Shown here: in pieces, positions 53,984 through 63,766 of the stretch | Layout of the letters: the number at the start of each line of letters is the position of its first letter | How positions within the stretch are numbered: position 1 is the first letter of the stretch | From: Embleya scabrispora | GTDB taxonomy: Bacteria; Actinomycetota; Actinomycetes; Streptomycetales; Streptomycetaceae | DNA length: 64,000 nucleotides | Direction: 5' to 3' | Assembly (NCBI RefSeq): GCF_002024165.1 | Contig: NZ_MWQN01000001.1 | Location: 6,138,001-6,202,000, forward strand | Program-made: the position numbers and the translations under genes | Notes under the pieces: generated by a model | Databases searched by the model: none | What the model saw: the letters and a program-made list of their open reading frames with translations, nothing else | Told to the model about the DNA's origin: nothing

Positions 53984-54846
53984 CGACCTCGGAGATCCGC
54001 GCGCTCCCGCCCGAACCCGCCGCCCCCGCGCGGGGACGCGTTCCGCGGACACTGCGCGCCATCGTGTTGTCGGCCCAACTCGGGTCGCTCGCCTGCCTGC
54101 TCGGCGGCGTGCCGGTGCCCGGCGCCGCCCTGCTCGGCGGGGGCCTGCTCCTGCCGGTGCTGCTCGGGTCCGAGGCCCTGGTCTGGCTGCGGCTGCGGCG
54201 ACGCGGGCTCTCCCGGCGGGAAGCATTCGCCCGACTCGTCCCCGAGCGTACGGCGCGGTGCATGGCGCACGAGGCGCGGATCATGGCGAGCCTGCTCCGG
54301 TGGGCCGTACGCCGTCCGCACGGCGTCGACAGGGCCGACGCGGTCTTCCCGCATGCCCGTGACCAGGCCGCCCTGATCTTCGGCCTCGCGTTCGCCTGCG
54401 TGATCGAGACCCTCGCCATGTCGTACCTGCTCGCCGACCGACCCGTCGTGCACACCGTGTTCCTCGTCGTCGACATCTACACCGTCCTGTTCCTCTTCGG
54501 CCTGCACGCCGCCGCCGTCACCCGCCCGCACGTGCTCGCCGACGGTGTCCTGCGCGTGCGCCAGGCGGCCCACGTCGACATTCGCGTACCGCTCGACCGG
54601 ATCGCCTCCATCCGGCGTGAGACGCGGTTCACCCATGACCGGGAGGACGGCGAGCTGAACCTGACCGTCGGCGCGCAGACCTCGCTCACCCTCGACCTGA
54701 CCGAACCGGTCGACGCTCCGAGGTTCTTCGGCGCCCCCCGCCTCGTACGGGTGATCCGCCTGCACGCGGACGACCCCAAGGCCCTGTACGACGCCGTCAC
54801 ACGAGCACGAACCGCACCCGCCCGGGGTGCACCCGCGTCGGGGTGA
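53980..54846 (+). CDS. membrane protein co-encoded with MerR regulator
   Basis: 288 aa, GTG 53980 overlapping the MerR stop by four bases. Four or so hydrophobic segments (about residues 25-60, 125-150 and 155-180) are followed by a soluble C-terminal domain with HVDIRVPLDRIASIRRET and LNLTVGAQTSLTLDLTEPV, reminiscent of PH-like membrane proteins. No transporter or enzyme motif is recognised. It is probably the target or partner of the MerR regulator. Confidence 0.75.
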   Translation: MTTSEIRALPPEPAAPARGRVPRTLRAIVLSAQLGSLACLLGGVPVPGAALLGGGLLLPVLLGSEALVWLRLRRRGLSRREAFARLVPERTARCMAHEARIMASLLRWAVRRPHGVDRADAVFPHARDQAALIFGLAFACVIETLAMSYLLADRPVVHTVFLVVDIYTVLFLFGLHAAAVTRPHVLADGVLRVRQAAHVDIRVPLDRIASIRRETRFTHDREDGELNLTVGAQTSLTLDLTEPVDAPRFFGAPRLVRVIRLHADDPKALYDAVTRARTAPARGAPASG

Positions 54847-54899
54847 GCACCGGGTCCGGCGGGGCACGCTCGGCGCTCCGCACCCCGGTGCCGCCGGCT

Positions 54900-55343
54900 T
54901 CACGACCACTGCGCGGTCGACGGCGAGGACCGGGTGCGCTGGACCACCTTGGGCTTGTCGACCAAGGTGCCGGCGTCGTGGTAGAAGAGCCGGTTCTCGA
55001 CGATCTTGCCGCCCTTGACGGTGAATTGCTCGATGAACCGGGTCGGCTCTCCGGTCGCGATGTCGGTGATGCCGACGCACGCCGCGACGCGGTCGCCGTC
55101 GGCGATGGTGTAGTGCACCGTGATCGAGGAGATGTCGAGGTAGTCGGGCAGGACTTGAGCGAGGGCGAGGAATTCGTCCTTGCCGTGGTACGCCTTCCCG
55201 AAGGGCAGGAACAACGGTTCGATGACCGCGATGTCGTCGGACAGGTGGGAGAGGACTCCCTCGATGTCGCCCTTGTTCGCCGCGGCGAACATGGCTTCGA
55301 CGACCGCGCGGTTGCGCTCGGTCGGTGACGTGGCCGCGGACAT
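54900..55343 (-). CDS. SnoaL-like/NTF2-fold protein
   Basis: A 147-aa single-domain NTF2-fold protein. It has VEAMFAAANKGDIEGVLSHL, IAVIEPLFLPFGKAYHGKDEF and FTVKGGKIVENRLFYHD, typical of the SnoaL-like/ketosteroid-isomerase-related superfamily. ATG 55343 follows AGGAGGAACG. It has no signal peptide. It is 91 bp downstream of an aldo/keto reductase on the same strand, probably co-transcribed. Confidence 0.85.
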   Translation of the reverse strand: MSAATSPTERNRAVVEAMFAAANKGDIEGVLSHLSDDIAVIEPLFLPFGKAYHGKDEFLALAQVLPDYLDISSITVHYTIADGDRVAACVGITDIATGEPTRFIEQFTVKGGKIVENRLFYHDAGTLVDKPKVVQRTRSSPSTAQWS

Positions 55344-55434
55344 GACGTTCCTCCTGAAGGGCGAGGGCTCTCGGGCGTCGAGAACCTCGGTGACAGTCGC
55401 TTTCGGGTTGCGGGTGTTCGCGTCGGTGCCGGGT

Positions 55435-56415
<981 letters not shown>

Positions 56416-56624
56416 CGAAGGACTCTTTTCTCGTGGAGGGGGAGTGGCGCGGGAGGGTGTGTCAGGGGTAAGCGGCGAGGACGGGCATCCGTGGTGTCCG
56501 GGCGTCGATCCCGACCCCGCCGACGACCAGCCAACATCGGTTGACCACATCCCGACAGGCACGGCCGAAAGGGGTACTCGCAGGGACCCCTTCCGGTGCG
56601 CGGGCCGGGCCTACCCTCGATCCC

Positions 56625-57509
56625 ATGGACGAACAGGAGGCCGCCCGCTCCGCGGTCCGCGAGTTCCTGACCACCCGCCGTGCCCGGGTCACCCCCGCCG
56701 ACGCCGGCCTTCCTCCGCAGGGCGCCCGCCGTCGGGTGAAGGGCCTGCGCAGGGAGGAGGTCGCGCTGCTCGCCGGGGTCAGCCCGGAGTACTACGTGCG
56801 GCTCGAACGCGGCCAGGCGACCGGGCCCTCCGCCGGCGTCGTCGACGCCGTCGCCGGGGTCCTGCGCCTGGACGAGGACGAACGCGCCCACCTCGACCGG
56901 CTGCTCGCGGCCCTGACCCCCGCGGCCCGCAAGCGGCGACGCCGGGTGGGGAAGGACCCGGTCAGCCCGGGAATCCGGTTGCTGCTCGACTCGATGGACC
57001 ACCTACCCGCGATGGTCTTCAACGGCCGGTTCGACATCCTCGCGGCCAACACACTGGGGCGCGCACTCCTGGCACCGATGTACGACCTGCACGAACAGCC
57101 GAACTGCGCCCGCTTCCTGTTCCTCGAAGAGCCCAGGGCCCGGGACCTGTTCCCCGAGTGGGACCGGATCACGGCCGACACGGTGGCGATGCTGCGCATC
57201 GAGGCCGGCCGCCATCCCGACGACCCCGACCTGACCGCTCTGATCGGTCAACTCGCCACCCGCAGCCCGCACTTCCGGACACGCTGGGCAAGCAACGACG
57301 TCCGCGTCCACCGCGCCGGCACCAAGACCTTCCGACACCCGCTCATCGGCGAGATCACACTGCCCTACGAGACCCTGCACATCGACGCCGCCTCCAGCCG
57401 GATCCTCATCGTCCACACACCCCAACCGGGCACCCTCGAAGCCGACGCGATCCGCCTCCTGGCCAGTTGGAACGCCGACAACCAACGGAACATCAACCCG
57501 ACAGCATGA
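56625..57509 (+). CDS. XRE-family regulator with MmyB-like sensor domain
   Basis: 294 aa. The N-terminal helix-turn-helix is RREEVALLAGVSPEYYVRLE (residues about 42-61), in the actinobacterial GLRREEVA-LAGVS form. A C-terminal MmyB-like ligand-binding (PAS-like) domain contains MVFNGRFDILAANTLGRALL. ATG 56625. It is divergent from the aldo/keto reductase across 209 bp and likely controls it. Confidence 0.92.
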   Translation: MDEQEAARSAVREFLTTRRARVTPADAGLPPQGARRRVKGLRREEVALLAGVSPEYYVRLERGQATGPSAGVVDAVAGVLRLDEDERAHLDRLLAALTPAARKRRRRVGKDPVSPGIRLLLDSMDHLPAMVFNGRFDILAANTLGRALLAPMYDLHEQPNCARFLFLEEPRARDLFPEWDRITADTVAMLRIEAGRHPDDPDLTALIGQLATRSPHFRTRWASNDVRVHRAGTKTFRHPLIGEITLPYETLHIDAASSRILIVHTPQPGTLEADAIRLLASWNADNQRNINPTA

Positions 57510-57657
57510 CCATGTGCCGCGCTTGAGGAGGATGACCGCAGCCGCGTCGCTTGGTGCCTCCGGACCAGGGGCTTTTGCGGACCGCCAGACGAGGCACCGC
57601 GGGATTCCGCCGGCCCAGTAGGGTCGCGGGGCGATCGAACGAAGGAGCACCGAGTCC

Positions 57658-58254
57658 GTGGAGTCGGGCATCGTGGGGCAGGCCGTGGGCCTGTTCGCCG
57701 TGACGAACGTCGACGACATCGTGATCCTGGCGCTGTTCTTCGCCCGGGGAGCGGGGCACCGCGGCGCGGCTCGGCGGATCGTGCTCGGCCAGTACCTCGG
57801 CTTCGCCGGGATCCTCGCCGTCGCCGGAGCCGCCGCGTTCGGCGCCACGTTCCTGCCCGGGTCGGCCATCCCGTACCTGGGCCTGCTTCCCGTCGCGCTC
57901 GGCGTCAAGGCGGCCTGGCAGGCATGGGAACACCGCGGCGAGGCCGACGGGGAGCGGGACGGGGCGAGCGGTGGCCCGAAGGCCCTGGAAATCGCCGCCG
58001 TCACCTTCGCCAACGGTGGCGACAACATCGGCGTCTACGTCCCGGTGCTCACCACCGCCGGAGTCGGCGGGATGGCCGTGTACGCGGTCGTGTTCCTGGC
58101 GCTGGTCGCGGTGTGGTGCCTCGCCGGCCGCTGCTTCGCCACCCGCCCCGTCGTCGCCAAGGCGCTGAGCCGCTGGGGCCACATCCTGCTCCCGGTGGTG
58201 CTGATCGCCATCGGCCTGCTCATCCTCGTCGAAGGCGGCGCGTTCGGGCTGTAG
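57658..58254 (+). CDS. CadD-family cadmium-resistance-like transporter
   Basis: A 198-aa membrane protein with five to six helices. The N-terminal VGLFAVTNVDDIVILALFF contains the Asn-x-Asp-Asp signature of CadD/LysE-related exporters. A second half has VTFANGGDNIGVYVPV. GTG 57658 follows AAGGAGC. Family members lower cellular cadmium or other cations; the actual substrate is unproven. No metal-responsive regulator is adjacent. Confidence 0.85.
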   Translation: MESGIVGQAVGLFAVTNVDDIVILALFFARGAGHRGAARRIVLGQYLGFAGILAVAGAAAFGATFLPGSAIPYLGLLPVALGVKAAWQAWEHRGEADGERDGASGGPKALEIAAVTFANGGDNIGVYVPVLTTAGVGGMAVYAVVFLALVAVWCLAGRCFATRPVVAKALSRWGHILLPVVLIAIGLLILVEGGAFGL

Positions 58255-58434
58255 CCGGCCGACCGCGCCGTATCGACGATCCGTCACGTGGTGGCCGGCC
58301 GGGTGCGGAGCCACGGTGTCGTTCCCGGAGGCGGGAGCGATGATCCGTGTTTGCCGTGCCGCGTGGAGGTGTTCGGGCGTGGGGTCGTGGATCGATCGGT
58401 GCACCCGGTCTTCCACGTCTTCGCGGCCGGCTCC

Positions 58435-59511
58435 CTACACCAGCGCACGGCCGTGGGGGCCGAACCGGCGTCCCTCGGTGGGGCGCAGGTCGGCGGTCAC
58501 CTTGACGCGCCTCAGCCAGCGGTCGGTGCCGTCGTAGCGGGCCCGGAACGGGCGGCGGCCGTGGACGGCCCGTTTGTTGTCGACGATCAGTGCCTGCCCG
58601 GGTGCGACGACCACATCGCGCAGGGATCGGTCGATCGTGTCGATCAATGTGTCGAGGGCGCGTTCGGCTTCGGGATCCCGGAGGCGGCGCCGCATGTAGG
58701 GCGGGTCGATGCAGAGGAAGGGCGCGTCGGGGTCGCCGGTGAGGACGGCGAGTTCGCGTGGCCGGTGCGTCGCCGCGATGATGCGTTCGAAGGTCTCGGC
58801 GCTGGGGTGGTGGTCGCTGTTTCCGGTCATGGGGGTCCGGAGAGTCGTGGAGTGGGATTTGTCGGGGAGGATGACGAATCGTTCCTCGAACAGGACGCGT
58901 TTGATGTCGGGGTCGAGGTCCAGGTCCGTGACGGGGACGAAGGTCGTGGCGATGTCGTCGTGATTGCGCAGGCCGAGCAGGACGAGCCAGTCGGCGCGGT
59001 GGGGATGGAAGGCGTCTTCGATGTGCCAGTGCAGCATCGTCGTCGAGCTCGAGCCCAGCTTTTCGTGCTCGTGTTCGGGCACGGGGAACATGTCCCCCGT
59101 CAGCCTGCCCGATTGCTGGGTGAGGGAGGAGAAGGGGCTGCCCAGCAGCGAGCCGATCAACAGCAGCAGCGCGGTGGCGCAGTCCAGTTCGCGGGAGCGT
59201 GGCGGGTTGCTCTGGTCGGTGGGGGTGGGGCCGATCAGGGTCGGGTCGAGGGTGAGTCCCGACAGGAGGAGTCCGCCGTAGGGCTGACCGGTCAGCCGGA
59301 AGCGGGTCAGGACGGTGCGGACGCGGACGGGCAGTTCCTGCGCGCGAACCGCGATGGTGTCCAGTTGCCGGTCGAGGGGGCGGGCGGGATCGGCGTCCAC
59401 CAGTCGTTCGGCCACGTCGCGGAGCACCGCGCTTTCCTGTGCGGTCAGATCCAGACGTGGGATGGTGCCGTCGCCGTCGAGATCCGGTGGCGTCGATGCG
59501 GTGTGCGTCAT
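58435..59511 (-). CDS. clavaminate-synthase-like Fe(II)/2-oxoglutarate oxygenase
   Basis: 358 aa. The iron ligands are His and Glu of HWHIED near residue 160 and the distal His in AVHGRRPF near 315. The 2-oxoglutarate Arg is likely in DRWLRRVKV. Length and motif placement match the clavaminate synthase/arginine beta-hydroxylase (VioC-like) family, which hydroxylates free or carrier-bound amino acids. ATG 59511 overlaps the SDR stop (ATGA), so the two form an operon with coupled expression. Confidence 0.88.
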   Translation of the reverse strand: MTHTASTPPDLDGDGTIPRLDLTAQESAVLRDVAERLVDADPARPLDRQLDTIAVRAQELPVRVRTVLTRFRLTGQPYGGLLLSGLTLDPTLIGPTPTDQSNPPRSRELDCATALLLLIGSLLGSPFSSLTQQSGRLTGDMFPVPEHEHEKLGSSSTTMLHWHIEDAFHPHRADWLVLLGLRNHDDIATTFVPVTDLDLDPDIKRVLFEERFVILPDKSHSTTLRTPMTGNSDHHPSAETFERIIAATHRPRELAVLTGDPDAPFLCIDPPYMRRRLRDPEAERALDTLIDTIDRSLRDVVVAPGQALIVDNKRAVHGRRPFRARYDGTDRWLRRVKVTADLRPTEGRRFGPHGRALV

Positions 59512-60530
59512 TGCTGAATCCCTTGTTCTGGTGGCTTCACGCCCGGGTCGCTCGGCTGGGGCGGCGGATGACCGGTCGGCGGGTATGGCGACGGGTCTGC
59601 GGTCGCCGTCGCGCCGATGCCCGTGGCGGTCGGTTCGTCGTGACGGGAGCCGGCGCCGGGGCCGGTCGGGGTCGACGGCCGCACTCGTGACTCGTCCGAG
59701 GGCGGTGCGTGGTTCAGGCCGCTGCCGGATGCGCGGGACGCCTCCACCTGGGCGAGGAGTTGCCTGGCCTTCGCCTCGGCGGTGGCCAGTGCGTCGTCAC
59801 CGACGATCCAGCGCAGCGGCGGCTCCGCGGCCTCGGCGATCCGGATCAGCGACGCCGCGAGTTTGGCCGGGTCGCCTGCTTGCCTGCCGTTCTTGAGTCG
59901 CCATGCGGGCAGCATGGTGGCGGTGCGCCCGGCGTAGTCCTCGATCGACGACTCGGGCCAGGTGGTGGAGGGTTCGCTCAGCAGTTCGGTACGGAACAGG
60001 CCCGGGTTGACGATGGTGGTGCGGATGCCGAACGGTTCGATGTCGAAGCGCAACGATTCCATCCATCCTTCGACACCGAACTTGGCGGTGGCGTAGGCGG
60101 CGCAGAACTCCAGGCCGGCCAAGCCGTCGATCGAGGAGATCGTGATGATGTGACCACCGCGCTCGCGTCGCATGTACGGCAGGACGGCGCGGGTGACGTT
60201 CATCGGCCCCATCAAGGTGGACTCGATCTGGGCCCGCATCCGTTCGGGTGGGATCTCCTCGAAGTAGCCTGGGTAGGAGTCGGCGGCGTTGTTGACCAGT
60301 ACGTCGACGCGTCCGAACCGCTCCACCGCCGCCGCGACTGCGGTCTCGGCTTCGGCGGGTCGGGTGATGTCCAACCGGGCCACCAGCAGGTCGTCATGTT
60401 CGCCGAACACCTGCTCGATGCGTGCGGGGCGGCGACCGGTCGCCACCACGCGGTGGCCGGCGTCCAGCGCCGCCCGGACGATGTGGGTGCCCAGGCCCCG
60501 TCCGGCACCGGTGACGAGCCAGACCTTCAT
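59508..60530 (-). CDS. SDR-family oxidoreductase with disordered tail
   Basis: 340 aa from ATG 60530, which lies ten bases after GGGAGG; ATG 60539 is too close to that site. It has TGAGRGLGTHIV at residues 6-17, VNNAADSYPG and YATAKFG (Tyr and Lys). The SDR core ends near residue 275. A 60-residue Pro/Thr/Ser-rich tail is unusual for the family and may be an out-of-frame extension. It is coupled to the downstream 2-oxoglutarate oxygenase. Confidence 0.88.
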   Translation of the reverse strand: MKVWLVTGAGRGLGTHIVRAALDAGHRVVATGRRPARIEQVFGEHDDLLVARLDITRPAEAETAVAAAVERFGRVDVLVNNAADSYPGYFEEIPPERMRAQIESTLMGPMNVTRAVLPYMRRERGGHIITISSIDGLAGLEFCAAYATAKFGVEGWMESLRFDIEPFGIRTTIVNPGLFRTELLSEPSTTWPESSIEDYAGRTATMLPAWRLKNGRQAGDPAKLAASLIRIAEAAEPPLRWIVGDDALATAEAKARQLLAQVEASRASGSGLNHAPPSDESRVRPSTPTGPGAGSRHDEPTATGIGATATADPSPYPPTGHPPPQPSDPGVKPPEQGIQQ

Positions 60531-60660
60531 GGTGTTCATTCCTCCCGGAAGCCGCGCGCCGGATGCGGCGAAGGTACGCGCGAACCGGACGGGGTGCCGC
60601 GGGTGATGTGGCCGATGGTGATGCCCTCGGCGGCGCGCGCGGCCGTGCGGTTTCGGGTGG

Positions 60661-61698
60661 TCATGGACGTTCGAGGAGGTGCAGTCGGCTGTGTGCGAGT
60701 GCCTCGACCACGATGGACGCCTCACCGTGGGAGTGCTCGTGCGAGCGCGCCTCCATGCGCAGACTCGGTCCGGCCCGGCCGCCGAAGTGGTCGCACACGT
60801 GGACGTGGGCGACGTACATCGCCCGGACCGCGGTCAGGAACGTCTCGTACTCCTCGGATCGGGCGCGGAGGGCGTTCAGGGGGAGATCGCGGAAGGCCTG
60901 TACCAGTGCGTGGTGGTCCCGGGTCTGCATGCCGCTGAAACCGGCGTTCAGGCGAGGGGGCGTCATCGTGTCGCGCACCGACCCGTAGTCCTGCGGTCGG
61001 AAGTCCCCGGCGTAGCGCAGGCCGGCCCCCGCGGCGAGCGCCAGTCGGGAGGCGAGCAGCAGGTGCGTGCGTACGCCGGGATCGTCGCCGCGGTCGACGG
61101 CGGTGCGCAGCAGGTTCAGCGCGACGACGAGTGCCTGGATCTGGGCAAAGAAGTGCTGGTGTCCGAGGTGCCAGCGGCCCGAGGGGCGGTAGGCGTGGCC
61201 GTGCGCGAGCGGTGGGGTTCGGGTCGGGGGCGCGGCGGGGTCCTCGTCGGTCGCCGAGGACGCGTACCCGTACCACGGGGCATAGCCGTCGAGCAGACGA
61301 GCGACCTCCTCGGGCCGCATGGTCGTCCCCATGGTCCGCAGATCCATCAGGACCCGGGCATGGCTCAGCGCCGTACCGGCGAGAAACGCGACGCCGGCGT
61401 TGTCGCAGACCCGCGTGATCCGGAAGAAGCCGTCGTGTTCGGCGAAGTCCTCGATGGCGCCCCGGTCCGGGTCCGTCCGAGTCGACATCATCGCCCCGGG
61501 GCAATGCTCCGAGAGACAATCGCGCGCTGCGATCGCAAAGCCGCGAGTATCCGTGAACAGTCGGGGCGGTGACAGGGAGAAATTATCGAGGATGGGGACG
61601 GCCGACCGCAGCTCCGCCCGTCCGGTCGGTAGAAAGTGAGGAAAAGGGAGAGTAAGCGTGCCGAACGATGCGCTGTCGCTTTCGAATGTCTTCTCCAT
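60661..61698 (-). CDS. unknown 345-aa protein upstream of the SDR/oxygenase pair
   Basis: 345 aa, mostly helical, no signal peptide. His-rich segments (GRWHLGHQHFFAQIQALVVA, QTRDHHALVQAF, HVHVCDHFGG, EARSHEHSHGE) suggest metal or heme binding. Some likeness to the PrnB/indoleamine-dioxygenase-like fold is possible but I cannot confirm it. ATG 61698. It is followed after 130 bp by the SDR and oxygenase on the same strand, so it may act in the same small pathway. Confidence 0.7.
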   Translation of the reverse strand: MEKTFESDSASFGTLTLPFPHFLPTGRAELRSAVPILDNFSLSPPRLFTDTRGFAIAARDCLSEHCPGAMMSTRTDPDRGAIEDFAEHDGFFRITRVCDNAGVAFLAGTALSHARVLMDLRTMGTTMRPEEVARLLDGYAPWYGYASSATDEDPAAPPTRTPPLAHGHAYRPSGRWHLGHQHFFAQIQALVVALNLLRTAVDRGDDPGVRTHLLLASRLALAAGAGLRYAGDFRPQDYGSVRDTMTPPRLNAGFSGMQTRDHHALVQAFRDLPLNALRARSEEYETFLTAVRAMYVAHVHVCDHFGGRAGPSLRMEARSHEHSHGEASIVVEALAHSRLHLLERP

Positions 61699-61949
61699 AT
61701 TCAGGCACCCTGTATTCGGGGGTCTTTTCTGTCAACCGCCCATCGGGTGACGCCCCGTTCGTTTCACACGGCGGCAGCAGCCGATCGCGGCCGATCGGCT
61801 GAATCCTCGCCGATCGCGGACCGTGACAGGCGGGCGCAGTATAGGAACCGACGAGGCTCTCGAACGCCCAAACCACTCGCCGTCGTCCTGCACCGGCCAG
61901 GCACAGGGCGACGGTACTCACCGCGATCACCGACCCGGATGGAAACACC

Positions 61950-62912
61950 ATGACACGTCCCGCCATCGCCGACCTGACCCTCTTCCCCATGGCTCTGGGC
62001 GGCAACGTCTTCGGCTGGACAGCCGATCAGGACGAATCCTTCGCCGTCATGGACGCCTACGCGGAAGCCGGCGGAAATTTCATCGACACGGCGGACTCCT
62101 ACTCCAAATGGGCACCGGGAAATTCCGGCGGAGAGTCCGAAGAGATCATCGGGAAATGGATGAAGGCCCGGGGAAACCGGGCCGATATGGTCATCGCCAC
62201 CAAAGTCGGAGCGCACCCCGAATTTACCGGCATCGCACCCCGGGTCGTCGCGGGTGCCGTCGAGCAATCCCTCCGGCGCCTGCAAACCGACTACATCGAT
62301 CTCTACTACACGCACAACGATGATCCCGGGGTACCCGTGGAGGACTTCCTCGGAGCCCTGGACCGCCTCGTGGCGCAGGGAAAAGTGCGCCACATCGGCG
62401 CATCGAACATCTCCGCCGAACGCCTCACCGCTGCCTTGGCCGCCTCCGAGCGCGACGGATCGGCGAGTTATGTCGTTCTGCAGCATCACTACAACCTCAT
62501 GGAACGCGACCGCTACGAAGGCGGGTTGCGAAACGTGGTCGCCGCGCACGGACTGGCGACCGCGCCGTACTACGCCCTGGCCGGGGGATTCCTCACCGGC
62601 AAGTACCGGCCGGGAACGACGGTGGACAGTCCACGATCGGCGTCCGCCGTCGCGTATCTGAACTCGAGCCGCGGTGGACGGGTGCTGGCGGCTCTGGACA
62701 CCGTGGCCAGGGCCCACGGCGCGAGTGTGACCGCGGTGGCGCTCGCCTGGCTCGCGGCACAACCGACCGTGACCGTGCCCATCGCAAGCGCCCGCGACAC
62801 GGCGCAGTTGGCCGACCAACTCGCCTTTCTCGACATCGCCCTCGAAGAGGCGGAGGTGCAACTCCTGTCCGCGGCCTCCGAGGCCACCGACTCCCCGCAC
62901 GACGACGCGTGA
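61950..62912 (+). CDS. aldo/keto reductase
   Basis: A 320-aa TIM-barrel reductase of the YajO/general-stress-like group. It has NFIDTADSYSKW (Asp, Tyr), VIATKVG (Lys) and LYYTHNDD (His). The C-terminal cofactor site is VPIASARDTAQL. ATG 61950. It diverges from the 345-aa unknown gene across about 250 bp. It is distinct from the aldo/keto reductase near 56 kb, sharing only family motifs. Confidence 0.9.
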   Translation: MTRPAIADLTLFPMALGGNVFGWTADQDESFAVMDAYAEAGGNFIDTADSYSKWAPGNSGGESEEIIGKWMKARGNRADMVIATKVGAHPEFTGIAPRVVAGAVEQSLRRLQTDYIDLYYTHNDDPGVPVEDFLGALDRLVAQGKVRHIGASNISAERLTAALAASERDGSASYVVLQHHYNLMERDRYEGGLRNVVAAHGLATAPYYALAGGFLTGKYRPGTTVDSPRSASAVAYLNSSRGGRVLAALDTVARAHGASVTAVALAWLAAQPTVTVPIASARDTAQLADQLAFLDIALEEAEVQLLSAASEATDSPHDDA

Positions 62913-63424
62913 GGCCGACACAGCCGTCGGTGGCGGGCCGCTGCTGTGGACGCCGAGGTGGACGGCGTTGTCAGTGCCCTGCCGAACACGGCGACGTGGA
63001 TGCGGTTGTCGCGGTCGAGGGCCGCGCTCACGCCGCCTTGGCTGCCGTGCCGTCGATGACCGCGCCGACATCGGAGGCGACGTGCGTGGCGTGATTCAGC
63101 TTCACGATCCAGTCGCTGTGACCGGGGACGCGCTCATGGCACACGTGAAGGTTGTCCGTCATGCCCCGACCGCCCATCACGATGCGGCCGAACCGTCCCG
63201 CACCGCGAACAGGCTCCGAAGGTCCGGCCAGGTGTCGTCCCCGGCCCTGACAGGCGAGACGGAGTCACCGCAGGAGCGGGTCGGGCTGCCTCGGCGCGAG
63301 TCGGGCTCGGGGCACAGTGGTCCCCACGCCGCTGACACCCGCCCGGCGGACCCATGCCGCTCGTCCCGTCCCACCCATGCCGACATTCGATGCTCTTTAC
63401 AGCCGACATGCCGTCACCGGTTTG
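62913..63424. other. intergenic region, no supportable gene
   Basis: 512 bp. A 44-codon minus-strand frame (63162-63028) starts ATG but lacks a ribosome binding site. Other frames are Arg/Pro-rich. I see no transposase, RNA gene or terminator here. Confidence 0.4.
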
Positions 63425-63766
63425 TCAGGCGACTTTGCGACATTTGTAGCCGGACAGGTAGCCCTGTTCGATTACCCCGTAGGCGCCGTTTGCCTTCTTC
63501 TGGTCGCAGACCCACGTGCCCTTCTTGTAGATTCCTACGATCTCGAACGGCTGCCAGATGAAACCCCATCCCGTCTGGGCACCATTTTTGGCCTCGCAAC
63601 GACGCATGTCGTCACCTACATCCCCATCGATGTCCTTGCTGGGGAACTGACACACGTACTGCCAGGTGGAGTCGGCCTCATCCTCCACCGTCCCGGCCAC
63701 GGACGGTGCAGCGGCGGCCAAAAGAAATGCCGATGAGAGGGCGATGGAGAGAAAACCACGTTTCAT
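63425..63766 (-). CDS. small secreted Cys-containing protein
   Basis: 113 aa. ATG 63766 follows AGGAGG. The signal peptide is ALSSAFLLAAAAPSVAG with cleavage near SVAG-T. The mature protein is about 88 residues with four Cys (YVCQF, RRCEA, WVCDQ, YKCRK), enough for two disulfides, and many aromatic residues (WGFIWQPFEIVGIYKKGTW). I do not recognise a family. Codon use (ATT, AAA, TTT) is less GC-rich than its neighbours, suggesting recent acquisition. Confidence 0.75.
   Translation of the reverse strand: MKRGFLSIALSSAFLLAAAAPSVAGTVEDEADSTWQYVCQFPSKDIDGDVGDDMRRCEAKNGAQTGWGFIWQPFEIVGIYKKGTWVCDQKKANGAYGVIEQGYLSGYKCRKVA

Noticed and set aside
63028..63162. 44-codon minus-strand ORF beginning MTDNLHVCHERVPG
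   Set aside because: It has a start and stop but no ribosome binding site, no partner genes and no recognised peptide family; chance is likely.
62913..63424. Possible transposase remnant or RNA gene
   Set aside because: No terminal repeats, no DDE-like residues and no tRNA-like fold could be seen.
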